The translations under genes were made by a program, and so were the position numbers. The notes beneath the pieces were generated by a model, which worked only from the letters and a program-made list of their open reading frames with translations, was not told the origin of the DNA and ran no database searches. DNA of 64,000 nt. Source: Ruegeria faecimaris (GTDB lineage: Bacteria; Pseudomonadota; Alphaproteobacteria; Rhodobacterales; Rhodobacteraceae). The DNA lies in the NCBI RefSeq assembly GCF_900182615.1, contig NZ_FXTE01000006.1:1-64000 (forward strand), given 5' to 3'. This document shows, one piece after another, positions 43,214-52,499 of this stretch (positions within the stretch are counted from its first letter, which is position 1; every line of letters begins with the position of its first letter).

Positions 43214-43715
43214 TCACTGTGCCGCGATTCACCATCGCATAGATCTCTTCGATCTCTTCATTCTTGACAGCGATGCACCCTGCCGTCCAATCCGATTGCT
43301 TCTTGGCACGCTTTTTCTCGGACCGGGTTTTCGGCTCGCCGTGGATGAAAATGTCACCGCCCGGATCAACGCCCGCAGCCTTGGCCTCTGCGATATCCTT
43401 CGAATCCGGATAGGAAATCCCCAGCGACAGGTGATAGCGGCTTTTGGGATTGCGCCGGTCGATCAGATAGGTGCCCTCTGGCGTGCGGCCGTCGCCGCGT
43501 TTTGTTTTGGTGCCATTGGGGGCAAAGCCAAGATCGACCTTATATTCCTTGAGGACATGTTCATTGTGCAGAAGATAAAGCTTCCGCGCGCTTTTGTTGA
43601 TGACCATAGAGGTCACCTCGGGGCCATCATAGGCCAGAAATCTGGGGTTGGCCGAGGCGCAGGCCGAAAGACCCAGCGTAGCCACAGCACCCATTCCAAA
43701 TGCTCGACGATCCAT
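43197..43715 (-). CDS. YafK-type L,D-transpeptidase lipoprotein
   Basis: 172 residues. The start MDRRAFGMGAVATLGLSACAS is a lipoprotein signal (C19) and has a weak twin-arginine look. The YkuD domain shows IFIHG and the catalytic SDWTAGCIAV (His and Cys). It makes or removes L,D peptidoglycan links or protein anchors. Its 3' end overlaps the sulfotransferase gene by 17 bp in convergent fashion. Confidence 0.88.
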   Translation of the reverse strand: MDRRAFGMGAVATLGLSACASANPRFLAYDGPEVTSMVINKSARKLYLLHNEHVLKEYKVDLGFAPNGTKTKRGDGRTPEGTYLIDRRNPKSRYHLSLGISYPDSKDIAEAKAAGVDPGGDIFIHGEPKTRSEKKRAKKQSDWTAGCIAVKNEEIEEIYAMVNRGTVITLRP

Positions 43716-43773
43716 GTTTAATGCCTGCTTCTGCTTTTTTTAGTGATTATGCCAGAAATCCAGAAAACTGAAA

Positions 43774-44583
43774 TCACTTTTTGCTGTTCGACTGCTCAAG
43801 CAAACGGCGTTCGATGGATTCCAGCCTTTCCAGCACCTCATCACGATAGGCATCGGTTTTCACCTCATCCTCGGCGTGATGGGCATCCTGCATTGAATTC
43901 ACGATCAGACCGACCAACAGGTTCACCACGGCAAATGTCGTAACCATGATGAAAGGCACAAAGAATACCCACGCATAGGGATAAACCTCCATCACCGGGC
44001 GCACGATGCCCATCGACCAGCTTTCCAGCGTCATGATCTGGAACAACGTATAAGCCGACAGGCCCAAATCGCCGAACCAGTCCGGGAATGTGCCCGAGAA
44101 CAGCTTGGTCGAAATTACCGCGCCGATGTAAAACAGGATCGCCATCAGCAGGAAAACGCTGGCCATGCCCGGCAAGGCCGAGATGAAACCCTCGACCACC
44201 CGGCGCAGCCGTGGTGCGACCGAGATCACCCGCAAGACCCGCAGGATCCGCAAGGCCCGCAGCACCGAAAGACCGCCAGCGCTTGGGATCAGAGCGATGC
44301 CAACAACGATGAAGTCAAACAGGTTCCAGCCATTGGTAAAGAACCGCCGCCCCGTTGCGACCAGCTTCATCGCAATCTCGGCCACGAAAATCGTTAGGCA
44401 GAGGCTGTCCAACACCACGATCAAAGGGCCCGCGGCCTCCATCAGCGTCGGTGAGGTTTCCATGCCGAGCAGGATGGCGTTGAAGATGATGACACCAGTG
44501 ATGAACCGACCGAAGGTCGGGTTTTCAGTGATATCATGCAGGCGCTGGGCAAGCCCCATTCTGAAACTCTCCTGTTTGGTCAT
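43774..44583 (-). CDS. Bacterial voltage-gated sodium channel (BacNav)
   Basis: 269 residues from the ATG at 44583, overlapping the methyltransferase stop. Six helices are visible. S4 carries four spaced arginines (R109, R112, R115, R118; LRALRILRVLR). The pore loop filter is TLESWSM (185-191), as in NavAb. S6 (about 203-231) is followed by a C-terminal helix (about 236-266) likely forming the tetrameric coiled coil. It conducts Na+ on depolarisation; similar channels are known from Silicibacter/Ruegeria. Coupling to flagellar or pH behaviour is only inferred. Confidence 0.93.
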   Translation of the reverse strand: MTKQESFRMGLAQRLHDITENPTFGRFITGVIIFNAILLGMETSPTLMEAAGPLIVVLDSLCLTIFVAEIAMKLVATGRRFFTNGWNLFDFIVVGIALIPSAGGLSVLRALRILRVLRVISVAPRLRRVVEGFISALPGMASVFLLMAILFYIGAVISTKLFSGTFPDWFGDLGLSAYTLFQIMTLESWSMGIVRPVMEVYPYAWVFFVPFIMVTTFAVVNLLVGLIVNSMQDAHHAEDEVKTDAYRDEVLERLESIERRLLEQSNSKK

Positions 44584-45809
44584 GATGCGGGGTTCAGTGC
44601 AAACCGCGCGGCAAGTTCCGTGTGTGACGACCATCGAAATTGGTCAACCACCTGTACCCATTCAAGGGTATAGCCTGCGTTAATCAGATTTTTTGCGTCC
44701 CGCGCGAAGGTGACCGGATTGCATGAGACATAGGCGATCACTGCCGGTTGCGCCTGCGCCAGCTCGGCCACCTGCGCCTCAGCCCCGGCGCGGGGCGGGT
44801 CCAGGACAACCGCGTCAAAGTTCTTCAGCTCATCAGGCATCAATGGGCGGCGGTACAGGTCGCGCGCCTCGGTCGTGACCCGTTTCAGACCTTGCGCGCG
44901 ACGCCAGCCTTGATCCAGAGCGGTGGTCATCAGGGCCTCACCCTCAACCGCGTGTACTTCGGCGTCCTCGGCCAGTGGCAATGAGAATGTCCCGCAACCC
45001 GCAAACAGGTCCACAACCCGCTTGGCGCCCTTGGTTGCCTGCAGAACTGCCTGTAATAGAGCCTGTTCTCCGTCCTTCGTGGCCTGCAGGAATGCCCCCG
45101 GAGGCGGCACGACAGCCGCCACGCCAAATCGCTGAACCGGGGCGTGGCGCGAGGCGATCACCTCGCCATCCCAGCTGAGCCGCGCAAGCCCATGTGCCTC
45201 GGTCGCCTGTGCCAGGACCAGTTCCAACGGACCGTCCAGCGGTTTGCCGCCTTTGACGGCGACATCCAAACCGCCCTCGGAAAGGGTCAACGTAACGGCC
45301 AACGCCCCCTTTCGGCTACCGCCCAAAGGGGCAAGCGCCTCGGCCACGGGAACAGCTGCAATCAGGGCCGGATCAAGCAGATGACAATCAGAGATTTCGG
45401 TGATCGTGTCCGAGGCGCGGCCATGAAACCCAGCCATAGTGCCTTTTTTTGTCCGCCGAACCGCAATCGTGGCCCGCCGCCGCGAGCGTTCGGGCGAGGT
45501 GTGAATGGGCCGCATCGGGGCATCGAGCCCCTGCGCGGCCAGCGCGTTGCGCACGACCTCTACCTTCCAGTCCGCAACGAAATCATCTGCGGCATGCTGT
45601 AGCTGACATCCGCCGCAGGCTTTGTAGTGCCGGCACGGTGCTTTGACCCGCTGGTCCGAGGGGGTCTCGACCCGTATGTCGCTCAGCACTTGACCAACCA
45701 ATGTCCCGCTGACCACCTCCCCCGGCAAGGTGCGGGGGGCGTAGATCGGTCCGTCGGCGATGCCGTCGCCCTGATGACCAAGGCGTAAAATGCTGTAATG
45801 CTGCGTCAT
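44580..45809 (-). CDS. 23S rRNA/tRNA 5-methyluridine methyltransferase (TrmA/RlmCD type)
   Basis: 409 residues from the ATG at 45809 (MTQHYSILRLGHQGDG). A TRAM-like N-terminus precedes the iron-sulfur cysteines (CRHYKACGGCQLQH). SAM site VDLFAGCGTFSLPLA, DPPRAG and the catalytic Cys in YVSCNPVTFARD follow. It methylates uridine C5 in rRNA (or tRNA); the exact position cannot be told by eye. It shares a 4-bp overlap with the sodium-channel gene, an odd but apparently operonic pairing. Confidence 0.9.
   Translation of the reverse strand: MTQHYSILRLGHQGDGIADGPIYAPRTLPGEVVSGTLVGQVLSDIRVETPSDQRVKAPCRHYKACGGCQLQHAADDFVADWKVEVVRNALAAQGLDAPMRPIHTSPERSRRRATIAVRRTKKGTMAGFHGRASDTITEISDCHLLDPALIAAVPVAEALAPLGGSRKGALAVTLTLSEGGLDVAVKGGKPLDGPLELVLAQATEAHGLARLSWDGEVIASRHAPVQRFGVAAVVPPPGAFLQATKDGEQALLQAVLQATKGAKRVVDLFAGCGTFSLPLAEDAEVHAVEGEALMTTALDQGWRRAQGLKRVTTEARDLYRRPLMPDELKNFDAVVLDPPRAGAEAQVAELAQAQPAVIAYVSCNPVTFARDAKNLINAGYTLEWVQVVDQFRWSSHTELAARFALNPAS
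45057..45067 (+). repeat. TAGAGCCTGTT near-copy 5 (in methyltransferase gene)
   Basis: Reads TAATAGAGCCTGTTCT from 45054, one base off the exact word at its left end. Codes for Gln-Ala-Leu-Leu on the other strand. Confidence 0.4.
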
Positions 45810-45847
45810 GAGGGCCTGATAGCTGGGCTTTACCCACAACAAAACCC

Positions 45848-47680
45848 TTATTCGGCGGCGGCGGCCTGAATAAACCCGCCCGATTGGCGATCCCAGAACC
45901 GGGCATAAAGCCCGCCTTGTTCCAGCAAGTCGTCATGGCTTCCCATTTCAACGATCTGCCCTTGATCCAGAACGACGATCCGGTCCATCTCGCTTAGCGT
46001 CGACAGCCGATGTGCAATCGCCAATACCGTTTTGCCCTGCATCACCCGATGCAACGCGGTCTGAATGGAGGCTTCGACCTCGGAATCCAAGGCCGAGGTC
46101 GCCTCATCCAGCACCAGAATCGGCGCGTTTTTCAGGATGGCGCGTGCAAGCGCAATCCGCTGCCGCTGACCGCCGCTCAGCTTGACGCCGCGCTCGCCCA
46201 GATGCGCATCATAGCCCTTGCGGCCATGGGCATCCCGCAGGCCAAGGATAAACTCATGCGCCTCGGCATTTTGCGCAGCCGCGATCATATCGTCTTCTGA
46301 GGCGTCGGGGCGGCCATACAAGATATTCTCGCGCGCCGAGCGGTTGAACATCGCCGTTTCCTGCGTGACCATCCCGATCTGACTGCGCAAACTGTCCTGC
46401 GTCACCTGTGACACATCCTGCCCATCAATCCGAATTGCGCCGTTTTCCCCTTCATAGAGCCTGAGTAGAAGCGAAACGAGCGTGGATTTCCCCGCACCGG
46501 ATGCGCCCACGATGCCCAGCTTTTCGCCGGGATGAGCGGTCATGTGCACGTCGGTCACGCCGCCGATGTCACCGCCATAGGCAAAGCTGACATGGTCAAA
46601 CTCGATCTGACCTTCTGGCACGCTCAGCCTAGCTGCCCCTGCCGCATCCTCGACCCGGTCGCGCTTGGCGAGCGTCTTCATGCCATTCTCGATCTCGCCG
46701 ACATTGGCATAAAGCCCCATCAGGGTGAAACTGACCCAGCCGGTCATCTGCGAAATCCGCACGGACATCGCGCCCGCGGCGACGATATCACCGGCGCTGG
46801 CCATCCCAGACCGCCACAGCAGCAAGGTCACCCCCAGCAACAGCACGGGCAACACCCCAGCCAGAACCATCAGTATGAACCTAAAACTGGCGGAGAGCTT
46901 GCCAAAGGCCAGCATCTTTTCGCGCAGATCGACCATCGAGTTTCGGGCCGCCTGATCCTCGAACTCGGAATGTGCGAACAGCTTGACGGTTTTGATATTG
47001 GTGATCGTGTCGACCACCTGCCCCGACACCATCGCCCGCGCCCCGGCCCGCGCCGCTGAGCGTGCCCGGATGCGTGGCAAATACCAGCGGATCAGCAGGA
47101 AATACACCGCCAACCAGGCGGCGAAGGGCAGCATGACCAGCAGATGAATAGACCCTAACAAAAGCAAAGTCCCTGCCAGAGACGCCAGCGCAAAAACCAT
47201 TGCGCTTATCGTCTCGGACACGACCGAGGCCATCGCGTTCGAAGTTTGCATCTGTTTCTGAGCGATCCGCCCGGCAAAATCGTCGTCGAAATAGGTCACA
47301 GACTGACCCAAAGTCCACCGGTTCAGCTTGGCCAGAACCAGGGGCGGGATATTGGGCATGACAATATAGTTGTTGGAAAAGGCCGAAAGACCAAACAGCG
47401 CCGGTCGCAGCAGCATGAAAAATGCGGCGACCCCTCCAATTATCCAAAGATTGCCCGCCGTCAGAACCCCATCCGGCCCGCTTTCGTTTGCCATGTCGAT
47501 CACCAGACCCAGCATCCAGGCGGTTCCGGCCTCCATCGCCCCGGCCGAGGCCGAAAACACGGAGGCGACAAGGATCATCGGCCAAGCTCCGGACAGGCAC
47601 CAGCGAATGAACGCCCCCAGCCTTTGCGGCGGGGGCGTTTCGGTGGGTTTGAACGGATCTATGAGATCGGCAAGTTTCAC
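45848..47680 (-). CDS. ABC exporter half-transporter (second of pair)
   Basis: 610 residues: membrane domain (about 30-330) plus nucleotide-binding domain (about 350-590). Walker A GASGAGKST, signature LSGGQRQRIALARA and Walker B ILVLDEATSALDSE are all intact. The start overlaps the stop of the first ABC gene (ATGA). The pair resembles MsbA/lipid or multidrug exporters. Both sites look active, so the heterodimer would not have a dead ATPase site. Substrate unknown. Confidence 0.88.
   Translation of the reverse strand: MKLADLIDPFKPTETPPPQRLGAFIRWCLSGAWPMILVASVFSASAGAMEAGTAWMLGLVIDMANESGPDGVLTAGNLWIIGGVAAFFMLLRPALFGLSAFSNNYIVMPNIPPLVLAKLNRWTLGQSVTYFDDDFAGRIAQKQMQTSNAMASVVSETISAMVFALASLAGTLLLLGSIHLLVMLPFAAWLAVYFLLIRWYLPRIRARSAARAGARAMVSGQVVDTITNIKTVKLFAHSEFEDQAARNSMVDLREKMLAFGKLSASFRFILMVLAGVLPVLLLGVTLLLWRSGMASAGDIVAAGAMSVRISQMTGWVSFTLMGLYANVGEIENGMKTLAKRDRVEDAAGAARLSVPEGQIEFDHVSFAYGGDIGGVTDVHMTAHPGEKLGIVGASGAGKSTLVSLLLRLYEGENGAIRIDGQDVSQVTQDSLRSQIGMVTQETAMFNRSARENILYGRPDASEDDMIAAAQNAEAHEFILGLRDAHGRKGYDAHLGERGVKLSGGQRQRIALARAILKNAPILVLDEATSALDSEVEASIQTALHRVMQGKTVLAIAHRLSTLSEMDRIVVLDQGQIVEMGSHDDLLEQGGLYARFWDRQSGGFIQAAAAE
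46455..46463 (+). repeat. TAGAGCCTG near-copy 6 (in ABC exporter gene)
   Basis: A 9-bp match to the repeated word. Codes for Leu-Arg-Leu-Tyr on the other strand. The equivalent site in the adjacent paralogue reads differently, so it is not dictated by the protein family. Confidence 0.3.
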
Positions 47681-49515
47681 TCAGCTGCCTCCGTGTTCAG
47701 GAAGCCCCCAGATTGCCGTGCCCAGAACTGGGCGTAAAGCCCGCCCTGTGACAGCAATTCGGAATGGGTGCCCTGCTCGACGATCCGGCCGCCATCCATC
47801 ACCAGGATGCGATCCATTTGGGCAATGGTGCTGAGGCGGTGGGCAATCGCGATCACGGATTTGCCCTGCATCATGCCATAGAGCGTTTCCTGAATGGACG
47901 CTTCAACCTCGGAATCCAGCGCGGAGGTCGCCTCATCCAGCAACAGGATCGGCGCGTCCTTCAGGATCACCCGCGCCAGCGTCACCCGCTGCCGCTGACC
48001 ACCTGACAACTTCACGCCCCGCTCGCCCACATGCGCATCATAGCCGGTACGCCCCTTCGGGTCCTGCAGGTCAAGGATGAACTCATGCGCCTCGGCCTGT
48101 TTGGCCGCGGCAATCATCTGCTCTTCGGAAGCCTCGGGGCGGCCATAGAGGATATTGTCGCGCACCGAGCGGTGCAGCAACGCGCTGTCCTGTTGCACCA
48201 TACCGATATGGATGCGCAAGCTGTCCTGAGTGACCCGAGCAATGTCCTGATCGTCGATCAAAATGGCCCCCTGCTCCACATCGTAGAACCGAAGTAGGAG
48301 CTTAACTAGGGTCGATTTCCCAGCCCCCGACCGTCCGATCAGACCGATCTTTTCGCCCGGCTCGATGGTCAGGTTGATATGATCCAGCCCGCCGGTCTTG
48401 CGACCGTAATGATGCGACAGGTTACGAATCTCGATCTTGCCATTGGACAGATGCAGGGGCTTGGCCTGCGGCGCATCCAACAGGTCGATCGGTTGAGCGA
48501 TCGTCTCCATGCCTTCGGCAACGACACCAAGCTGGCGGAAAAAACTGGTCAGCGCCCACATGATCCATCCGGTCATCGCGTTCAGGCGCAGGGTCAGGGC
48601 TGTGGCCGCCGCGACCACACCGACCGTAGCACTGCCCTGCATCCACAGAGCAATCGCCCAGCCAACCACACCAACGATCAGCAACCCGTTCAATGCAACC
48701 AGAACCGCATCCATGATGGTGAAAATCCGCATCTCAGCCTGAAAGGTACGGCGGGTTTCCTCGATCGCTTCGCGCGCATAATCCAGTTCCTGTGCCCCAT
48801 GGGCAAACATCTTTACGGAATGGATATTGGTATAGCTGTCCACAACCCGGCCCGTTACGGCCGAGCGCGCGTCTGAGGCCGCCTTCGAAGCCGGCCCCAC
48901 CCGCTGCACCGTCCAATGCACCAGAAACCCATACAGCACGAGCCAGATCAACAACGGCAACAGCATCCGGGCATCAGCCGTCATCAACAAAATGGCTGCG
49001 CCGATCAGGTATGCCAGCGAGAAGGAAATCGCATCAAACACCTGAAACACGGCCTCACCCGCAGCGGGCGGCGTCTGCATGATCCGGTTGGCAATGCGGC
49101 CTGCAAAATCATTCTCGAACCAGCCCACCGATTGCCGCAACACGTGCTTATGCGCGCGCCAACGGATCAAAGTGCCAAAATTCGGCAGGATCGTGTTGTT
49201 CAGCAACAGCACGTCAACGACATGCAGCATGGGTCGCAGCAGCAGCACAAAAAGCGCCACCAGGATCAGTTCCGTACTATGGGTCTGCCAAACTTCGTCC
49301 GGCGGGGCGGACAGCAAGTCAACAACGCGACCCATATAATAGATCAGACCGACCTCAACCGCGGCCACCACGACCGAAATCAATCCGGCCCAGAAGAACA
49401 CCCGCATAAAAGGGCGGGAATAGTTCAACATAAAGGGCCACAGCCGTGTCGGCGGCGTGTCGGTTTCTTCGTAGTCGACAAAAGGGTCGACGAGATTTTC
49501 GAAATAGCGAAACAT
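47677..49515 (-). CDS. ABC exporter half-transporter (first of pair)
   Basis: 612 residues. Six helices (about 30-330) are followed by an ATPase with GRSGAGKST, LSGGQRQRVTLARV and ILLLDEATSALDSE. It is clearly paralogous to its neighbour, which starts within its stop codon. The N-terminus begins MFRYFENLVDPFVDYEETDTPPTRLWPFML, also echoed in the partner (KLADLIDPFKPTETPPPQRLGAF), showing tandem duplication. Likely an inner-membrane exporter acting as a heterodimer. Confidence 0.88.
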   Translation of the reverse strand: MFRYFENLVDPFVDYEETDTPPTRLWPFMLNYSRPFMRVFFWAGLISVVVAAVEVGLIYYMGRVVDLLSAPPDEVWQTHSTELILVALFVLLLRPMLHVVDVLLLNNTILPNFGTLIRWRAHKHVLRQSVGWFENDFAGRIANRIMQTPPAAGEAVFQVFDAISFSLAYLIGAAILLMTADARMLLPLLIWLVLYGFLVHWTVQRVGPASKAASDARSAVTGRVVDSYTNIHSVKMFAHGAQELDYAREAIEETRRTFQAEMRIFTIMDAVLVALNGLLIVGVVGWAIALWMQGSATVGVVAAATALTLRLNAMTGWIMWALTSFFRQLGVVAEGMETIAQPIDLLDAPQAKPLHLSNGKIEIRNLSHHYGRKTGGLDHINLTIEPGEKIGLIGRSGAGKSTLVKLLLRFYDVEQGAILIDDQDIARVTQDSLRIHIGMVQQDSALLHRSVRDNILYGRPEASEEQMIAAAKQAEAHEFILDLQDPKGRTGYDAHVGERGVKLSGGQRQRVTLARVILKDAPILLLDEATSALDSEVEASIQETLYGMMQGKSVIAIAHRLSTIAQMDRILVMDGGRIVEQGTHSELLSQGGLYAQFWARQSGGFLNTEAAE

Positions 49516-49705
49516 AGAGAGTGCTCCGATTGAGCAGATAACAAGTCATGCGAAAAAAGATGGCGCCAGAACACCACCCCTACGGGTCAAGTGTTATGGC
49601 TTTAGCCGAACCAGATCCCGTAATACATTCGCATCCCTCCATTCATGTTACAGGCGCAAGAAAACACAAACGATCCGGCTTGTCATCCCCTTTTGAGACT
49701 TCAAT

Positions 49706-50860
49706 TTACTCGACCAGCAACTCGGAGCGCGTCAGGGTGAAACCCGAGGCGATCCAGCGCGCCTCAAGCTCGGCCAGTTTCTTGCCCAGCGCCGGGCCGG
49801 TAAAGTCAGGGATCAGGTCAGCGGCCCGCACGGGAAAATCCGCTGCTGCCCCGTCCCGGAGCGCTTGCCGCTTATCCTCGGACCAGGGCTGTTCCAACAA
49901 AGCACAACGCAGCAGAACTTCGTGCAGGCCGTCCTCTTCGCCATAACGGAACCCAAGCTCGGCAGTGCCCGCGGTTCCCGCGGCCTCATCCCGCATCCGT
50001 GTCAGGCGTTGCGTCTGGGCCTTGCTCAGACGCAGGGTCTGGGCAATCTCGGGCGTGGCGATGGAGGAAAGCCGCCGGACCGGCTCGGGCTTTGCACCAG
50101 CCTGTTGTTCCAAGGCGATCAGCGGGGCAAGTGATCGATCCTCAACACCCGGCAATATCTGTGCCAGAACGCCCGTGCTGCGCATGGCAGCGACCGAAGG
50201 CGCAGGGTCAGGCGCGGTCAGCAATTTCATAAACTCGGCCCCAACCCGTTCGCGCGACAGGCCTGCCAATCCGTCCAGATTGGTTGCGATGGCCGACAGG
50301 GCTTCGAGATCAAACCCGGCTTCGGCATCCCCATACCAGGCGTGGAACCGAAAATAGCGCAAAGAGCGCAGATAGTCTTCGCGGATGCGATGCTGGGCGT
50401 TGCCTATGAACCGAACCTTTCGGGCCTTTAGATCGGGCAGTCCGTTCAGCGGGTCCAAAAGCGTCCCATCCGGGCGGGCATACAGCGCGTTCATGGTGAA
50501 ATCGCGCCGGCCGGCATCTTCATCAACATTGTCCGAGAATGCCACAACAGCCCGACGGCCATCGGTTTCGACATCTCGCCGGAAGGTCGTGATCTCATGC
50601 GGGATGCTTTGGCTGACAACGGTTATCGTGCCATGCTCGATCCCAGTTGGAATGGCCTTCAACCCCGCCGCCCGCATCAAATCCAGTACCTGCTGGGGCG
50701 GAGCGTCCGTGGCAATATCCAGATCCGAGACCGGCGCCCCCAAAAGCGCGTTGCGGACGCAACCGCCGACGAAAAGCGCCTGAAAACCGGCATCGATCAA
50801 AACGGCGCAGACTGTCTGGGTTGCCGGATTTGTAACCCAGCTTTCTGATAGCTTCATCAT
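49706..50860 (-). CDS. CCA tRNA nucleotidyltransferase
   Basis: 384 residues. It adds CCA to tRNA 3' ends. The nucleotidyltransferase motif ALFVGGCVRNALL with SDLDIATDA (metal Asp pair) and RRDFTMNALYA are in place, with a neck and body of the class II enzyme. It starts within the stop of the preceding Nudix gene (ATGA), so the two are translationally coupled. Confidence 0.93.
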   Translation of the reverse strand: MMKLSESWVTNPATQTVCAVLIDAGFQALFVGGCVRNALLGAPVSDLDIATDAPPQQVLDLMRAAGLKAIPTGIEHGTITVVSQSIPHEITTFRRDVETDGRRAVVAFSDNVDEDAGRRDFTMNALYARPDGTLLDPLNGLPDLKARKVRFIGNAQHRIREDYLRSLRYFRFHAWYGDAEAGFDLEALSAIATNLDGLAGLSRERVGAEFMKLLTAPDPAPSVAAMRSTGVLAQILPGVEDRSLAPLIALEQQAGAKPEPVRRLSSIATPEIAQTLRLSKAQTQRLTRMRDEAAGTAGTAELGFRYGEEDGLHEVLLRCALLEQPWSEDKRQALRDGAAADFPVRAADLIPDFTGPALGKKLAELEARWIASGFTLTRSELLVE

Positions 50861-51462
50861 TCACTCACCCGCGCAGCCAAGCCCCGCAACATCCGGGCCG
50901 TAGCCCCCCAGATGTAATAAGGGCCATAGGGCACGGTGAAATAATACCGCCGCTGGCCCCGCCAGCGACGCGACTCAACGATATAATTCGCAGGGTTTAG
51001 AACATGCGCAAGTGGGACTGAAAAAACTTCGTCAACTTCACCCGGCTCAGGAATTGGGTCGAACCCGTCTCGTAGGATCGCGACAACCGGGGTTACGACA
51101 AAAGACGTCACGGTTTCATGGGTAGGCAAATGCCCGAGAATTTCAGGCATATCCGAGGAAAGGCCAATCTCTTCCTGTGCTTCCCGCAGGGCGGTTGCGG
51201 TTACATCCGGATCAGTCTCATCCTGTTTTCCGCCGGGAAAGGCGATCTGGCCGGGATGGTGTTTCAGCGCCGATGAGCGCTTGGTCAAAAGCAGGCGCGG
51301 GGCCTCATTCGTCACAAGAATCGGAACCAGAACCCCGGCTGGACGCAGCTTGCGCCCCGCTGGCAAAACCGCATCAGGGTTCAGATCGAAATCACTGGAC
51401 CCGTTGCCGGGGTGGCTCAAGGCCGCCCGCAGCAGTTCTGTTGGATCAGGCCTCACCGGCAT
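50857..51462 (-). CDS. CoA pyrophosphatase-like Nudix hydrolase
   Basis: 201 residues from the ATG at 51462 (other in-frame starts at 51492 and 51504). The Nudix box GGKQDETDPDVTATALREAQEEIGL is complete, and the preceding LTKRSSALKHHPGQIAFPGG matches the CoA-pyrophosphatase (UPF0035) signature of NudL-like enzymes. It would cleave CoA or its oxidised forms to 4'-phosphopantetheine. It overlaps hslO by 17 bp and is coupled to the CCA-adding gene. Confidence 0.88.
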   Translation of the reverse strand: MPVRPDPTELLRAALSHPGNGSSDFDLNPDAVLPAGRKLRPAGVLVPILVTNEAPRLLLTKRSSALKHHPGQIAFPGGKQDETDPDVTATALREAQEEIGLSSDMPEILGHLPTHETVTSFVVTPVVAILRDGFDPIPEPGEVDEVFSVPLAHVLNPANYIVESRRWRGQRRYYFTVPYGPYYIWGATARMLRGLAARVSE

Positions 51463-52423
51463 CGAAGCCAACGGTGACGGGGTCCAATACATAATGGGCA
51501 CCACAGAACTGACAATCGGCGGTGACCTGGCCCTCGGGGGTTGTCATCTTTTCTATGTCGCGCGCCGAATAGATCGACAGGCTTTGGCGCACGCGCTCTT
51601 CCGAGCAGGTGCAGCCGAACTGAACCGATTGCGCATCATAAACCCGTGGCTGTTCCTCATGAAACAGCCGGATCAACAGGTCGGTTGGCGCAATCGAAGG
51701 GCCGATCAGTTCAAGGTCATCAACAGTATCCAGAAGGATGTTGACGCGCCCCCAATTTTCACCTTCTTCACCGTCAACCAGATCATCCGCCGACAGAATC
51801 TGACCGTCACCCTCTGCATTGGCTACAAATGGTGACGCTTTGGGCATGTGCTGCAGCATGATGCCGCCTGCGCGCCAGTGCTCACCGACGCCAGGTTCAG
51901 TTGATTTGCCGAAACTCAGTGAAAACCGCGTCGGCAACTGTTCGGACTGTGCGAAATACGCCTCAGCGCATGCGCTGAGAGAGCCGCCAGCCAGCGGTGT
52001 GATCCCCTGGTAAGGCTGCGTGCCCTCGCCCTGGTCAATCATGATGGCGAAATAGCCTTCACCCACCTGATCAAACGGTGTGGAATCGGTCAGGCGGTCC
52101 GGGTCAAAACTGGCATAGGCGCGGATGCGGGCCAGTTCGCCCTCGGCCTGCGGAGCGTAGTAATCGGTTGCGATCATCCGAACGGCGCCTTTGGACTGAA
52201 CCTGAAGCGACAGCTTCCAGCGCAGCGAGACGGTCTGGCCGATCAGAGCAGTCAGCAAGGCCATCTCGGCCACCAAAGCCTCGACCTTTTCGGGATAGTC
52301 GTGCTGTTTCAGAATGCCGTCCAACACTCCGTCCAGCCGCGCCACACGTCCGCGCATATCCGGTATATCAAGTTGAAAGGGCAGGACGGTGTCGTCCCAC
52401 GCGATTTTTGTTCCAAGAGACAT
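51446..52423 (-). CDS. hslO: Redox-activated chaperone Hsp33
   Basis: 325 residues. Hsp33 binds unfolding proteins after its zinc cysteines oxidise. The C-terminal CTC (in FGCTCSEERV) and CQFC (in DCQFCGAHY) supply the four cysteines. The N-terminal core includes RWKLSLQVQSKGAVRMIATDYYAPQ and GEGTQPYQGITPL. It leads a three-gene set (hslO, Nudix, CCA enzyme), so oxidative-stress protection and RNA maintenance share a transcript. Confidence 0.95.
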   Translation of the reverse strand: MSLGTKIAWDDTVLPFQLDIPDMRGRVARLDGVLDGILKQHDYPEKVEALVAEMALLTALIGQTVSLRWKLSLQVQSKGAVRMIATDYYAPQAEGELARIRAYASFDPDRLTDSTPFDQVGEGYFAIMIDQGEGTQPYQGITPLAGGSLSACAEAYFAQSEQLPTRFSLSFGKSTEPGVGEHWRAGGIMLQHMPKASPFVANAEGDGQILSADDLVDGEEGENWGRVNILLDTVDDLELIGPSIAPTDLLIRLFHEEQPRVYDAQSVQFGCTCSEERVRQSLSIYSARDIEKMTTPEGQVTADCQFCGAHYVLDPVTVGFDAGEA

Positions 52424-52499
52424 GGGGTTTCCTTAAACGCCACAGATTGGCATACCGCCAGCATATAGGTCGAAGATTTCGGGTTGTAAGGGGCCATAC

